Part shown: piece after piece, positions 49,723 through 58,054 of the stretch | How positions within the stretch are numbered: the first letter of the stretch is position 1 | Layout: each line of letters begins with the position of its first letter | Source of the DNA: a virus | DNA length: 60,137 nucleotides | Reading direction: 5' to 3' (one strand) | Virus record (IMG/VR): IMGVR_UViG_3300010291_000001 | Coordinates: 1 to 60,137 of that record | The notes under the pieces: generated by a model | What the model was told of the DNA's origin: nothing | The model's input: only the letters and a program-made list of their open reading frames with translations | Databases searched by the model: none | Program-made: the position numbers and the translations under genes

Positions 49723-49930
49723 AAAGGTCTCCTTTGTTGAGCCGGGCGACCCCCCAAGCTGGGCTGGACATCCGGGGTTTTCTGGCGTCTGCCCATGCGC
49801 GTATCTTGACGCCCTGGCTAACTCGGGGACCGCTGAAAACCCTCCCCTAAAACAGTCCCGATACAGAGACGACCGGGCCTACAGTGCCGTCCGGCTTTCC
49901 GGCTAGACGGTTAGATGATGAGCCATACAC
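49715..49930 (-). pseudogene. array cassette with in-frame amber codon
   Basis: From GTG TAT (49930, GGGGGTG ahead) the frame is open for 27 codons, has TAG at 49849-49847, then continues in the same frame for 43 codons to LYV-TAA overlapping the next start. The part after TAG contains GVKIRAWADARKPR, related to the gene at 49064. It is either an amber-inactivated cassette or one using readthrough. Confidence 0.5.
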
Positions 49931-49940
49931 AAGACACCCC

Positions 49941-50300
49941 CTAAACCACGGACTCCCTAATGATCCTTCTGGCGTAAGGCCGCTCTTCCGCCTGTTCTGC
50001 ATACCTGAACGAAACAAACCCTAAGTATGCGACAGACCCCGGCGACCGGTGTAGCCACGATATTTCGTTATACAGCAATATAAACGGCCCTGCGGCGCTT
50101 ACCCAATAAGTAACGCACCACGCCTTAACCGCCCCGTTGATGACCAGGTTTTGCCAGTTTCCCGCGTCGTTATCGGCAAAAACCGCGGACTGTCGACCAT
50201 ACACAATCCCTCCCGGCTCGAACTGCCTTGTCGTTCTCTGCGGCCACGCCTGATCCGTTGAAGTGAGCATGGCGGGTTGTCTGGCGCTTGGTTTGTACAC
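49941..50300 (-). CDS. array gene: unknown small protein
   Basis: The 119-residue protein starts GTG TAC with AGGGGA ahead, 10 bases after the previous stop. It is beta-rich (WCVTYWVSAAGPFILLYNEI, then YLGFVSFRYA) with a charged C-terminus. Function unknown. Confidence 0.5.
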   Translation of the reverse strand: MYKPSARQPAMLTSTDQAWPQRTTRQFEPGGIVYGRQSAVFADNDAGNWQNLVINGAVKAWCVTYWVSAAGPFILLYNEISWLHRSPGSVAYLGFVSFRYAEQAEERPYARRIIRESVV

Positions 50301-50310
50301 GGCTGTTCCC

Positions 50311-50646
50311 CTAGACCATAACCCAATAATGTATGAACTGTAAACACCCATCAGCCATCTTCGACGGCTCATGCACACCAAGATCCCACACAGCGGTGGC
50401 TATTGCTGCCAGCACTGGTATCCCGGGCGACTTAGGCGTTAAATGGGATATCAGGCAGTCGACAGCCACACAGCGGCCAACCTGCGCACATTCTTCCAAC
50501 ATTGCCAGCGGGAACCACCAGCTCGTTCCGTGGGGCACCTTTTTCTTTTGTTCTGCCTTTTGGGTTGAGCCATTTATGATTTTATAGTTGAGGTACGGGA
50601 TCGAAACTGTGTGTCTGAATCGATCTGTTGTTCGTTTTATAAACAT
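50311..50646 (-). CDS. array gene: paralogue of next gene upstream
   Basis: The 111-residue protein is a clear paralogue of the 50656 gene product: both begin MFI, share (T)YKI and (Y)KII, W(W/F)P-type blocks, VGIDC/VAVDC, then PSPGIPV-like segments and end FI-x3-W(L/M)xV. It has AGGGA ahead of the ATG. Fold unknown. Confidence 0.55.
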   Translation of the reverse strand: MFIKRTTDRFRHTVSIPYLNYKIINGSTQKAEQKKKVPHGTSWWFPLAMLEECAQVGRCVAVDCLISHLTPKSPGIPVLAAIATAVWDLGVHEPSKMADGCLQFIHYWVMV

Positions 50647-50655
50647 ATGTCCCTC

Positions 50656-51009
50656 CTAAACAGTAAGCCAACGCTTTATAAACCCCAAACACCTGACCTG
50701 CATCGTGTCCAGCCCCCCGAGCGGCAGCTGCTCGTACGTACCAAAGACCCATTCGATCATAGCCGCCGCCGTCGGAACCGGAATCCCCGGCGATGCGGGA
50801 AATAAATGCTCTATTGTGCAGTCGATGCCCACACAGCCGCCCATGTGCGTATATTTTGCTGGCGTCGTTATGGGGTCCCACCACCTTGCCCCACGAGGCG
50901 CCTCCGTCATTTGTTCCGCCCTTTTAACCCCGTCGTTTGTAATCTTATAAGTAAAAAGTGGGATTATGGCCGTGCATCTGGTTTGGTCTGTTTCCAGGTT
51001 TATAAACAT
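50656..51009 (-). CDS. array gene: paralogue of 50311 gene
   Basis: The 117-residue protein starts ATG TTT with AGGGAGGA ahead. It shares order and motifs with the next gene (ARWWDPI, CVGIDCTIEHLFP, SPGIPVPTA, FIKRWLTV). The duplication shows that the array grows by tandem copying followed by rapid divergence. Function unknown. Confidence 0.55.
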   Translation of the reverse strand: MFINLETDQTRCTAIIPLFTYKITNDGVKRAEQMTEAPRGARWWDPITTPAKYTHMGGCVGIDCTIEHLFPASPGIPVPTAAAMIEWVFGTYEQLPLGGLDTMQVRCLGFIKRWLTV

Positions 51010-51018
51010 GCGTCCTCC

Positions 51019-51220
51019 CTAAACCGTGAGCCGGCGGACCGTAAGATATAAAAACGCCTCGACATCGTCGTACGAATACGTAAACACAAACGTTCTGGTA
51101 CGTAACCAACCACCTAAATCGTTCGGGTGGATGACCACACGCGCCGGCCACACGCTTATCGGCGTGCGCTGGGTCCGCATCGGCCGGCACGGCAACTTGT
51201 AATAATGATGGTGCGTACAT
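51019..51220 (-). pseudogene. first array cassette, frame conflict
   Basis: The boundary ATG TAC at 51220 has GGGAG eight bases ahead, but its frame runs on to 50945 across the next gene. The +1 frame ends at TAG 51019, just before the next ribosome site, and looks protein-like (VWPARVVIHPNDLGGW, TFVFTYSYDDVEAF, ending VRRLTV like its neighbour). It has no standard start codon. It may be frameshifted or use an unusual start. Confidence 0.38.
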
Positions 51221-51248
51221 GCACTGTCTCCCTAAAACCCATTTTACG

Positions 51249-51264
51249 CCATTATGTTTATAAC
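51249..51264 (-). promoter_or_regulatory. promoter-like site for the small-gene array
   Basis: Minus-strand GTTATAAACATAATGG shares GTTATAAA with the class B sites and lies 29 bases ahead of the first cassette. No comparable site was seen inside the array. Confidence 0.5.
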
Positions 51265-51272
51265 TTAAAAAC

Positions 51273-51286
51273 GGTAAAATTTTATA
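51273..51286 (+). promoter_or_regulatory. late-type promoter variant
   Basis: GGTAAAATTTTATA differs from the late motif only in the -10 core (TAAAAT). It is 13 bases before the 51299 gene and is divergent from the array promoter. Confidence 0.62.
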
Positions 51287-51298
51287 TGGAGCAACGCT

Positions 51299-53218
51299 AT
51301 GGGCGACTACGAGCATAGAGACGAGTTTTTTGAGAGACAGAGGCGCATTGCCGGCCGACTGTACAGTGAGGCTGCGTACGGCAAACGCGAGCTTCGTGAT
51401 AGGTTTAATAACGTTACAGTCAATACCCAAATCGCAGCCAGGACAATGTTTAATGATTTGGGCCAGTTTACCACCACTGCCGGCATGGCGGCCCAGAGCA
51501 TATTGGGCGATTTCGGACTCGGCAGGTTCATGTATAACCCCGATTTCAGCGGCATGAGCGGCATAGAGGCGTCTCGCCTGCCATACTTCCTCCCTGGACT
51601 TAGGCTGCTCAATGATCCAAGAAGATACGATGCGGAGTTCCTGAGTCGTTATTACGCCCTCGAAACCGGCCGGCGCAGCGAAAACTGGGGCGACTGGGTA
51701 AGGGCGGTGGCATGGGGGGCAGGCGTGCCCGGCAGACTAGGCAGGGCACTTACCGCACCGATCGGCTGGATTGGCGGTCGGGGGCTTAGAGAGGACGTGA
51801 TTCGTCTTGGCGGGGTCCAGTATGCCAGAGCCATGAGTCTTATAGGTCTCGGAGGCCCTGATTCAACCCCCGAGCAAATAATGCTCACACACATGGGCAG
51901 AAGGTTTTGGGGCGATACTGATGATTATGAAGCTGTCGGCGCTGCGGCGGCGCGTATAGCGCGTGACGTGATGCTTGACCCAGATCTGGCCGATATGGAC
52001 CCGGCTGAAAGAAGGTCACATTTCAAAATGGCACTTGAGTCCGGACGGCTTGGTCCGGTTGACATGACGGATCCGAACTTTAGGCAAGACGCCCACAGGC
52101 AGATAAAGGACATGGTGGAGAAGTTCAGCAGCCTACGCCGCGCCCTACAGATGACAACAAAAGAGTTTGAAGCATTTGCCGACCGTGTCGGCCACCACAC
52201 TGTCAGCGGAATGGCCACGGGCAAGATGATGGGCGCCATATCGGATATTTCAAGGATGTACGGCTCCGGCCAGGGCAGGATAGCCGGCGAGATCGCCGCG
52301 CAAGCCCAACAGGCGTTTGCCGGACTTATGACACGCCCTATGGCGGCTGCGGCTGGAGCCGAGGTTTCATACGCTGTTGTCGACACCGGAATGGCCAATC
52401 TTTTCCATCATGGCCGCCTCACATCCGAAGCCATAAGTATGATAGCCGCAAGGCACAACGACCAGGTGACAAGAATGGTGGCGCTTGGGCTTCGCAGCGG
52501 CGAAGAGAGTCTTGGCGGCATGATACGGGCCGGCGCAAGACAGCTGGGCACACCCGAAGGAGCAGTTGCGGCGCTGTTTGCGGCAGACCTGCCAATGGAG
52601 GCGGCCCAGGAAATACGAATCATAGAGATACTAAGAATAAACGGAATAGATATGGACGACCTTCCTTCAGTTGGCCCGGGCTTTACAGAGGACTCGAGGG
52701 TACACAGGGCAATTGCAATTATCTCGCGTCACTTTAATATGCCGGCGACGGCGGCGCACAACATACTTGTAAAACTAAAAAGAGAGGCGGTAACGGGCCG
52801 GAAAGCCATCGCTGAAGGCCTGGATCCGGAAAGATACAAGGCAATAGCAAGGACATTTGCCGGCCACGAGGCCGCGCGGATATTTGAGGCGGTTGCTGAT
52901 CCAGCACGCGCCCCAGCCATAAGAGAGGCTGCGCTTGCGCCGGACTTCACCATGGAAGCGCTTGGGGCGGCGTTTGAAACCGAGACTGCCGTTACCGAGA
53001 CACACAAAGACGAAGTTGAGCTTTTTGAGGCTATAGCGGACAGTACTGCAGAGGCCGCAAGGATAGTAAGAGAGGAGGCGGAGCGGAGGGGAAAAGAAAG
53101 GGGAGCGTTTCATCCGGGGTCGGCGATGACGCGCCGTACACGAATACCCATAAGATCCGTTCCCGCCAAACGCACGACGAGCCCTTCTGGCGCCGCAGTT
53201 AACGTTTGGCCGTGGTAG
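51299..53218 (+). CDS. large helical virion-type protein
   Basis: The 639-residue, Ala/Gly/Arg-rich, mostly helical protein has no recognised enzyme motif. It lies behind a late promoter and is followed after 3 bases by another protein of nearly the same size. Tape-measure-like or ejected internal virion proteins are possible, since no other tape-measure gene is seen after the tail tube candidate. GGAG precedes the ATG. Confidence 0.5.
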   Translation: MGDYEHRDEFFERQRRIAGRLYSEAAYGKRELRDRFNNVTVNTQIAARTMFNDLGQFTTTAGMAAQSILGDFGLGRFMYNPDFSGMSGIEASRLPYFLPGLRLLNDPRRYDAEFLSRYYALETGRRSENWGDWVRAVAWGAGVPGRLGRALTAPIGWIGGRGLREDVIRLGGVQYARAMSLIGLGGPDSTPEQIMLTHMGRRFWGDTDDYEAVGAAAARIARDVMLDPDLADMDPAERRSHFKMALESGRLGPVDMTDPNFRQDAHRQIKDMVEKFSSLRRALQMTTKEFEAFADRVGHHTVSGMATGKMMGAISDISRMYGSGQGRIAGEIAAQAQQAFAGLMTRPMAAAAGAEVSYAVVDTGMANLFHHGRLTSEAISMIAARHNDQVTRMVALGLRSGEESLGGMIRAGARQLGTPEGAVAALFAADLPMEAAQEIRIIEILRINGIDMDDLPSVGPGFTEDSRVHRAIAIISRHFNMPATAAHNILVKLKREAVTGRKAIAEGLDPERYKAIARTFAGHEAARIFEAVADPARAPAIREAALAPDFTMEALGAAFETETAVTETHKDEVELFEAIADSTAEAARIVREEAERRGKERGAFHPGSAMTRRTRIPIRSVPAKRTTSPSGAAVNVWPW

Positions 53219-53221
53219 CCA

Positions 53222-55147
53222 ATGTATGCTTACAACCAAAACCCCGCGACCTGGCCCGACGGACCGTCGAGAATGCCTCAGTCGTTTCCGTTTTACGGAC
53301 GAGACGAACAGGGACAGCCAACCTTCCTGACGGTTCCCACACAATCGTGGTTTCCTACAATAAATCTTGAGTTCGCCGGACAGGCTCCGCGTGAGTTCAT
53401 GCATGGCGGAATAATACCGCAAAAATGGTATGGAAGACACTACGGCCCGCTCCCAAGCGAAACGGCAGTATGGGATGAAAGATTCAAACTGTCCCGATGG
53501 CAAATGGCTGGCGGTCACATCACCAACGTCCTCCTGCCGGTTGGCGGCGAAATCGCATCGTGGGGCGCTTTTGCTATTTCCGCTCCGCTTGCCATTGGAA
53601 TGATGGTTGGGCAGCAAGTAACATCCAACAGGTTTATTGTTCATAGGGGCATAAACCCGCTGTTGGCGGCGGTCGGCCTGGGACCAATAGAGGCCCTCCC
53701 GCTATCATTCAGAGCCAGGCAGGTGACAGAGGTTTTTGGTCTGGATCCCTTCTATGAGCATACCACGGGTTTTATGGCGCTCGGAGAAGGCGTTTGGGGC
53801 AACATGAGGCCGCAGGTCGTCAATATCATTTCAAGACAACTTGCGAGTCGAACCGCCCTTTTTGCCACAAGAATCAGGGGGCGAGATCAGCTTGTCGGGA
53901 GTGCAATAAGGTCCATGTTGACGCGCGAGGTCGGGCAGCTGAACGCCCAGCTCGATAAGATTGAGGCCGGCATAACTACCGCGATGAGATCTACACTGAA
54001 AAGCGCGGATGAAGTCCTCCAGGAAATACTCGATCTACCCAGACCGATAAGGGTGCATTATCATGGAATGTTGGCCGGCATTGAAACGGCTTATACTTCC
54101 GGGCTGGAGCAGCGAGCAGTAGCAATGGGCATGGCTCTCGCGCCCCAAATGGGTATTACCGACCCGGCCGCCGCACAAATGGCGGCTCTTGCCATGCGCT
54201 TTGCCACAGATATTCCGGGCGCCCGCCCCTTTGCCGGACAGGATCTGACCGCCGCAATGGCGACTCTGTATCAAAGCCCGGTATTCCGCGCCGCAACGGC
54301 AGGGATCATAGAGGGCACAAGTGGCGGAGCTATCAGGGCCGGCTTTAATATGTTGGCTGATCCGGCGTTCCGGGTCAGGCAAGCGTTTTCCCTCGAGATC
54401 GGCCCCACGATACATGCGGCGCTGGAGGGCTACCTGCGCGACAGGTATGCCGAGAATCCTGAATGGAAAGACTCGGTCTTTCTTGATTTTCTTGTTGTTT
54501 ACCAAATAGGCGGCATGTCACCGGAATCCCTGAGGGCCCTGTATGGTCGTATGCGCCAGGTTTGGAATAATCTTCGTGGACGGGCGGCTCCTGAAGTCGC
54601 CGGAGACCACGGCACTGTTTCGGCCCCATCATTAAGGGAAGCCAGGAGAGAGCGTATACAGGAATATCTCGGCATTGATCCGTTGGCGGAAGCCGAGAGA
54701 TTCGCGCTCGTCAAGGGGGCTACGGATGTGGAGCGCGCGAAGGCGATCTCTGCCAGGATTCAGCCCAGAAGATACCACATACAACGTGGCCTGGAGCCGG
54801 GCGGCAAAGTCTCTTTTACGACCTGGGGGCGCCAACGGGTGGCCTCATCTACAAAGGAAACCGCCGCCATTATGCGGGAAGAACTGATGGAGTACGCCGA
54901 AGAGTTGGCGGAACAGGGAGACTACACGCTTCTTCACGCTATCCAGAGAAGGGAAGCGATCCGCGAGGCCAAAGCCGGGATCTCTGCCGTTACCGACGCT
55001 AAAACTGCCCAGTTTCTCAGAGGTTTCACCTTGGCCGGGGAATCGCCGCAGGCGCGCGCCGCGCTTGCCGTTGAAATGCTGAAACTTTCAAGATACTCGA
55101 AAGCGTTGACAGAAATGATGTCGGGCGACATTCCACAAACGAAGTAA
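53222..55147 (+). CDS. large virion-type protein
   Basis: The 641-residue protein has a polar, Pro/aromatic-rich N-terminus, a hydrophobic segment (about 109-132) and a long helical remainder. It follows the previous gene after 3 bases. It could be the second part of a tape-measure or injection apparatus. No domain is recognised. Confidence 0.5.
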   Translation: MYAYNQNPATWPDGPSRMPQSFPFYGRDEQGQPTFLTVPTQSWFPTINLEFAGQAPREFMHGGIIPQKWYGRHYGPLPSETAVWDERFKLSRWQMAGGHITNVLLPVGGEIASWGAFAISAPLAIGMMVGQQVTSNRFIVHRGINPLLAAVGLGPIEALPLSFRARQVTEVFGLDPFYEHTTGFMALGEGVWGNMRPQVVNIISRQLASRTALFATRIRGRDQLVGSAIRSMLTREVGQLNAQLDKIEAGITTAMRSTLKSADEVLQEILDLPRPIRVHYHGMLAGIETAYTSGLEQRAVAMGMALAPQMGITDPAAAQMAALAMRFATDIPGARPFAGQDLTAAMATLYQSPVFRAATAGIIEGTSGGAIRAGFNMLADPAFRVRQAFSLEIGPTIHAALEGYLRDRYAENPEWKDSVFLDFLVVYQIGGMSPESLRALYGRMRQVWNNLRGRAAPEVAGDHGTVSAPSLREARRERIQEYLGIDPLAEAERFALVKGATDVERAKAISARIQPRRYHIQRGLEPGGKVSFTTWGRQRVASSTKETAAIMREELMEYAEELAEQGDYTLLHAIQRREAIREAKAGISAVTDAKTAQFLRGFTLAGESPQARAALAVEMLKLSRYSKALTEMMSGDIPQTK

Positions 55148-55150
55148 ACT

Positions 55151-55164
55151 GTTAAAATTTTATA
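55151..55164 (+). promoter_or_regulatory. late-type promoter variant
   Basis: GTTAAAATTTTATA, with TAAAAT at 55153-55158, lies 13 bases ahead of the 55177 gene and its AGGAG site. Confidence 0.62.
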
Positions 55165-55176
55165 CAGGAGTAGCCA

Positions 55177-55806
55177 ATGGCCAAGCAAACAGCCCAAGAA
55201 AAACAAGACATGGTAACTCAAAAGCCGCTGTTTGATCAACTCACGTATCTGACCACGTGGCTGTACGGCATTAAAAGAAAAGAGAAGCTTGGCCTTCTCC
55301 TCGCCATGCGCCGTGACGCATCTGCGACCGACATGAAGAAAAGTTATGTCTTCCCCGCCCACGTGATGGTAATGGAGTGGAGGCAGGGCATACGCACGCA
55401 GATGCACATATTCAGGAAGGGCATCGGGGTGGCGTATCACGGAATGGAGCCTATAAGGCTTTCGTTTACCTGCATACTACCGCATTTCGAGAACCTGAAC
55501 GGATTAAACGCATTTTATGAAATGTTAAACAACGTGTTCTCGGAGGAGGGCGGCGGGTACGCCAACTACGTATTCGGGCTTAATGTTGACGACATATCAC
55601 TGGTCGGTTACCTTATCAACTACGGCATATCCGGCAACGAGCCGAATGTGCTGAGAATTAACTTTGATATGGTGGTAAGCGCGTTTCATGTCAGGGGTGG
55701 TGGGCCGGCGAAACAAGTTACAATGCCCGACAAAACGGTGGTTTCTGTTATACATCACCCGGCCATGAATGAAATAACACCGCCAACCAGGGATAGCAGT
55801 TCATAA
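55177..55806 (+). CDS. tail or baseplate protein
   Basis: The 209-residue protein is mixed alpha/beta with a hydrophobic FGLNVDDISLVGYLINYGI segment. It stands between large virion proteins and the hub-like protein, so a tube-initiator or hub-associated role is likely; no motif is decisive. Confidence 0.45.
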   Translation: MAKQTAQEKQDMVTQKPLFDQLTYLTTWLYGIKRKEKLGLLLAMRRDASATDMKKSYVFPAHVMVMEWRQGIRTQMHIFRKGIGVAYHGMEPIRLSFTCILPHFENLNGLNAFYEMLNNVFSEEGGGYANYVFGLNVDDISLVGYLINYGISGNEPNVLRINFDMVVSAFHVRGGGPAKQVTMPDKTVVSVIHHPAMNEITPPTRDSSS

Positions 55807-55808
55807 CA

Positions 55809-57335
55809 ATGGAAACAATGAAAACATGCAGCCAGGACTGGCTGGTAACAATCAACGGCATACAGGTGCCGGCGGTCAGCGCCACCGTCAGGTATGCCAT
55901 AAACAGCTTTTCGCAGTGCTCGTGCATGGTGCCGTACCATGAAGATTTGTTTAAGCTGCCCTATGGGTCGATCGTACGGGTGGAGGCGTGGCACGGCGGG
56001 ATATGTGGCGCTCTTTGGGAGGGTGTTATCAACGACATAAGCGCCTCGTCCGACACCGAGGGGGATATAGCCGCGATTTCAGCAGTAGACTTCTGGGGGT
56101 ATGCCGCTAACCTGGTTATGATACCGACCGAGATATATCTTAACCTCGGCCTAAAAGACATAGAGCGGCTCAGGCCCGCAGACGTGTGGGCCCGCTTTCA
56201 TAAGGCGCTAACCAAAACATATTTTCCGGGTGATAAAGGCGGATATAAACAGACAACGGTAACCGATCCGCCGGAACTCATACAACATCTTGAGCCGTAT
56301 TTCAAAAACAACATCAGGTTTTCCATCGCCGCCACCGCCGTATTCGAGGCTGTTTTTGGGAGCGGCAAGCTTTTAAATTCGCAGGTGCTCGCAGACAGCT
56401 TTATGCGCCAGAAAAACTTCTGGCAGGGCATAATGATGTTATCGGGCGCTTGCGGTTTTTGGGTATTGATCAACGATCTTGCTTTTGCGTGCACGCGTGA
56501 CAGCGATCAACGGGTGTATTCCGCAATCGATATTACAACGCCCGGATATAACTACTATGAGGGCAACGGGTTCGTTATAGACAGGGCTTTACGTCGTAAA
56601 AACATGCTGCCGTATACCAGGTATAGAATACCGCTGTCGTCTAAGTATGTTACGGGAAGCTGGGCCATTGGCCCGCACGTTCTGCCAGAAGAGACGCAAG
56701 ACGGCCTTATGGATATGCCAGATGCCGAGCGGTTTGGTTTCGATGTATGGGCCCCAAGCCCGGGCTCATCGTATCATTCAGCGTCGACAAAAGTAGAAAA
56801 AAGAATAGGAGTCAGGCCGTATCATATAGACGGAGTCCTGCCGCAGGCGGGGTCGCTAATCCAACATGACCAAATTTCTGATACAGGGTACATGCGGGGC
56901 GTCATGAGGGAGATAGCTCCATATGTGCGTTTGCTTGATGTCAATTTTTACCTGCAGAACACCGCAGCCAACACCATGACGTTTGATTACCTTTTTGCGC
57001 CCTATTCAAGGGTCGGCTACAAATGCACGTTGTATAAAACCAGCGAGAGCCAGGAGATAAGCTCTAAAAGCGTGCATGGCTTCGGCATAGTGTCCGGGGT
57101 CCAGCATAACCTGGGAGCGGTTATGTCCTCAACAATTTCCGTATCGAACTACGTACCATACTCTGACCGAAAAACCGCTGACAGCTGCGCGATAAAGGGC
57201 GGGCAGATCGGGGAGAGCGGCATAATTTTCACGCCGCTTTTCGATGATTTTTATCCGTTGCCGGCTTACGCGGAACGGGAGCAGCATTTAGTTGAATCTA
57301 TATTCAATTCCGTACGAAAGAGCATAAACCTATGA
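55809..57335 (+). CDS. baseplate hub-like protein
   Basis: The N-terminal 110 residues of this 508-residue protein show a hub pattern seen in gpD/gp44-type proteins: WLVTINGIQVPAVSATVRY, then a surface-charge loop, IVRVEAWHGG and LWEGVINDIS. The remainder is beta-rich with a C-terminal mixed region. It would sit at the tail tip holding the spike. Stop overlaps the next start. Confidence 0.58.
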   Translation: METMKTCSQDWLVTINGIQVPAVSATVRYAINSFSQCSCMVPYHEDLFKLPYGSIVRVEAWHGGICGALWEGVINDISASSDTEGDIAAISAVDFWGYAANLVMIPTEIYLNLGLKDIERLRPADVWARFHKALTKTYFPGDKGGYKQTTVTDPPELIQHLEPYFKNNIRFSIAATAVFEAVFGSGKLLNSQVLADSFMRQKNFWQGIMMLSGACGFWVLINDLAFACTRDSDQRVYSAIDITTPGYNYYEGNGFVIDRALRRKNMLPYTRYRIPLSSKYVTGSWAIGPHVLPEETQDGLMDMPDAERFGFDVWAPSPGSSYHSASTKVEKRIGVRPYHIDGVLPQAGSLIQHDQISDTGYMRGVMREIAPYVRLLDVNFYLQNTAANTMTFDYLFAPYSRVGYKCTLYKTSESQEISSKSVHGFGIVSGVQHNLGAVMSSTISVSNYVPYSDRKTADSCAIKGGQIGESGIIFTPLFDDFYPLPAYAEREQHLVESIFNSVRKSINL

Positions 57336-58045
57336 CCCGCCAACCGATAATACCGGCCACGCCGAGAGACCGCGAGGCGATTATCTCCGTGTTGAGGTAT
57401 CGCAAGAGCAAAGACATAAACGACCTTCAGCCCGCGCTGAGATATCTTGATCCGCTTATAAACCAGCGGGTCGGGCAGTTCAAGGGGGTTGAAATACCGG
57501 AATACGTGATGAAACAGACGGCAAGGGACCTTGTCGTCAAGGGCCTGGCCAAGTATGACCCGAGAAAAGCGTCACTGAACACACATGCGTATAACCAACT
57601 CAAGGGCCTGCGCAGGTTCGTTGTAAAACACCAGAACACGGCACGTGTTCCGGAGCACCGGGCCCTCCAGATAGGCGAATATAAAACCGCGTACGCCAAC
57701 CTGAAAGAGCAGCTCGAGCGCGACCCGTCCCCGGCGGAGGTCGCCGATTACCTGAGCTGGCCGACGACGAGAGTCGAGCAGATAATGACGGCCGACAGAA
57801 AGTCAAACATAATCCAGGACGATACCGGATCTTTCAGGCCGTATTACAACCCGATAGAAGACAAAGCTGATGTAGCCTATTACTCAATGGCGCCGCAGGA
57901 GCAGGTTATTTTTGACATGCTTACCGGCAACCACGGCTATAAAAAGCATTCCCTGAACGAGACCGCCCGTAAGATGGGCATGACGTACCAGCAGGTATAC
58001 AAGGTAAAACAGAAGATAGCCCGGCAACTGAAAGAACTCATGTAG
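57332..58045 (+). CDS. sigma-factor-like protein 2
   Basis: The 237-residue protein has a shortened sigma plan. A region 2-like KYDPRKASLNTHAYNQLKGL is followed by a region 3-like DPSPAEVADYLSWPTTRV and a clear region 4 helix-turn-helix (SLNETARKMGMTYQQVYKV). Unlike the 19332 gene product it keeps region 4. It is coupled to the hub gene in a virion operon, so it could be made late and even packaged to act at the start of the next infection; that last point is speculation. Confidence 0.68.
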   Translation: MTRQPIIPATPRDREAIISVLRYRKSKDINDLQPALRYLDPLINQRVGQFKGVEIPEYVMKQTARDLVVKGLAKYDPRKASLNTHAYNQLKGLRRFVVKHQNTARVPEHRALQIGEYKTAYANLKEQLERDPSPAEVADYLSWPTTRVEQIMTADRKSNIIQDDTGSFRPYYNPIEDKADVAYYSMAPQEQVIFDMLTGNHGYKKHSLNETARKMGMTYQQVYKVKQKIARQLKELM

Positions 58046-58054
58046 GAGCACCTT

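Larger units (their letters stand above)
47168..51220 (-). repeat. tandem array of about 15 small genes with shared boundary motif
   Basis: Thirteen gene starts in this interval read RTGTAY and two read ATGTTT. At most junctions the upstream stop lies within the same bases, as in TTATGTATAA or TTATGTATAG, so one boundary encodes the end (LYV-stop or LCM-stop) of one protein and the Met-Tyr start of the next. Plus-strand reading shows this as recurring ATTATACATAA. Cassette length is about 140-360 bases. Some members are paralogues, most are highly diverged. Confidence 0.7.

Noticed and set aside
49715-49930. Reassignment of TAG as a sense codon in this phage
   Set aside because: TAG is the normal stop of several well-defined genes, for example the gene before terL (15408-15410), so genome-wide amber recoding is not supported.
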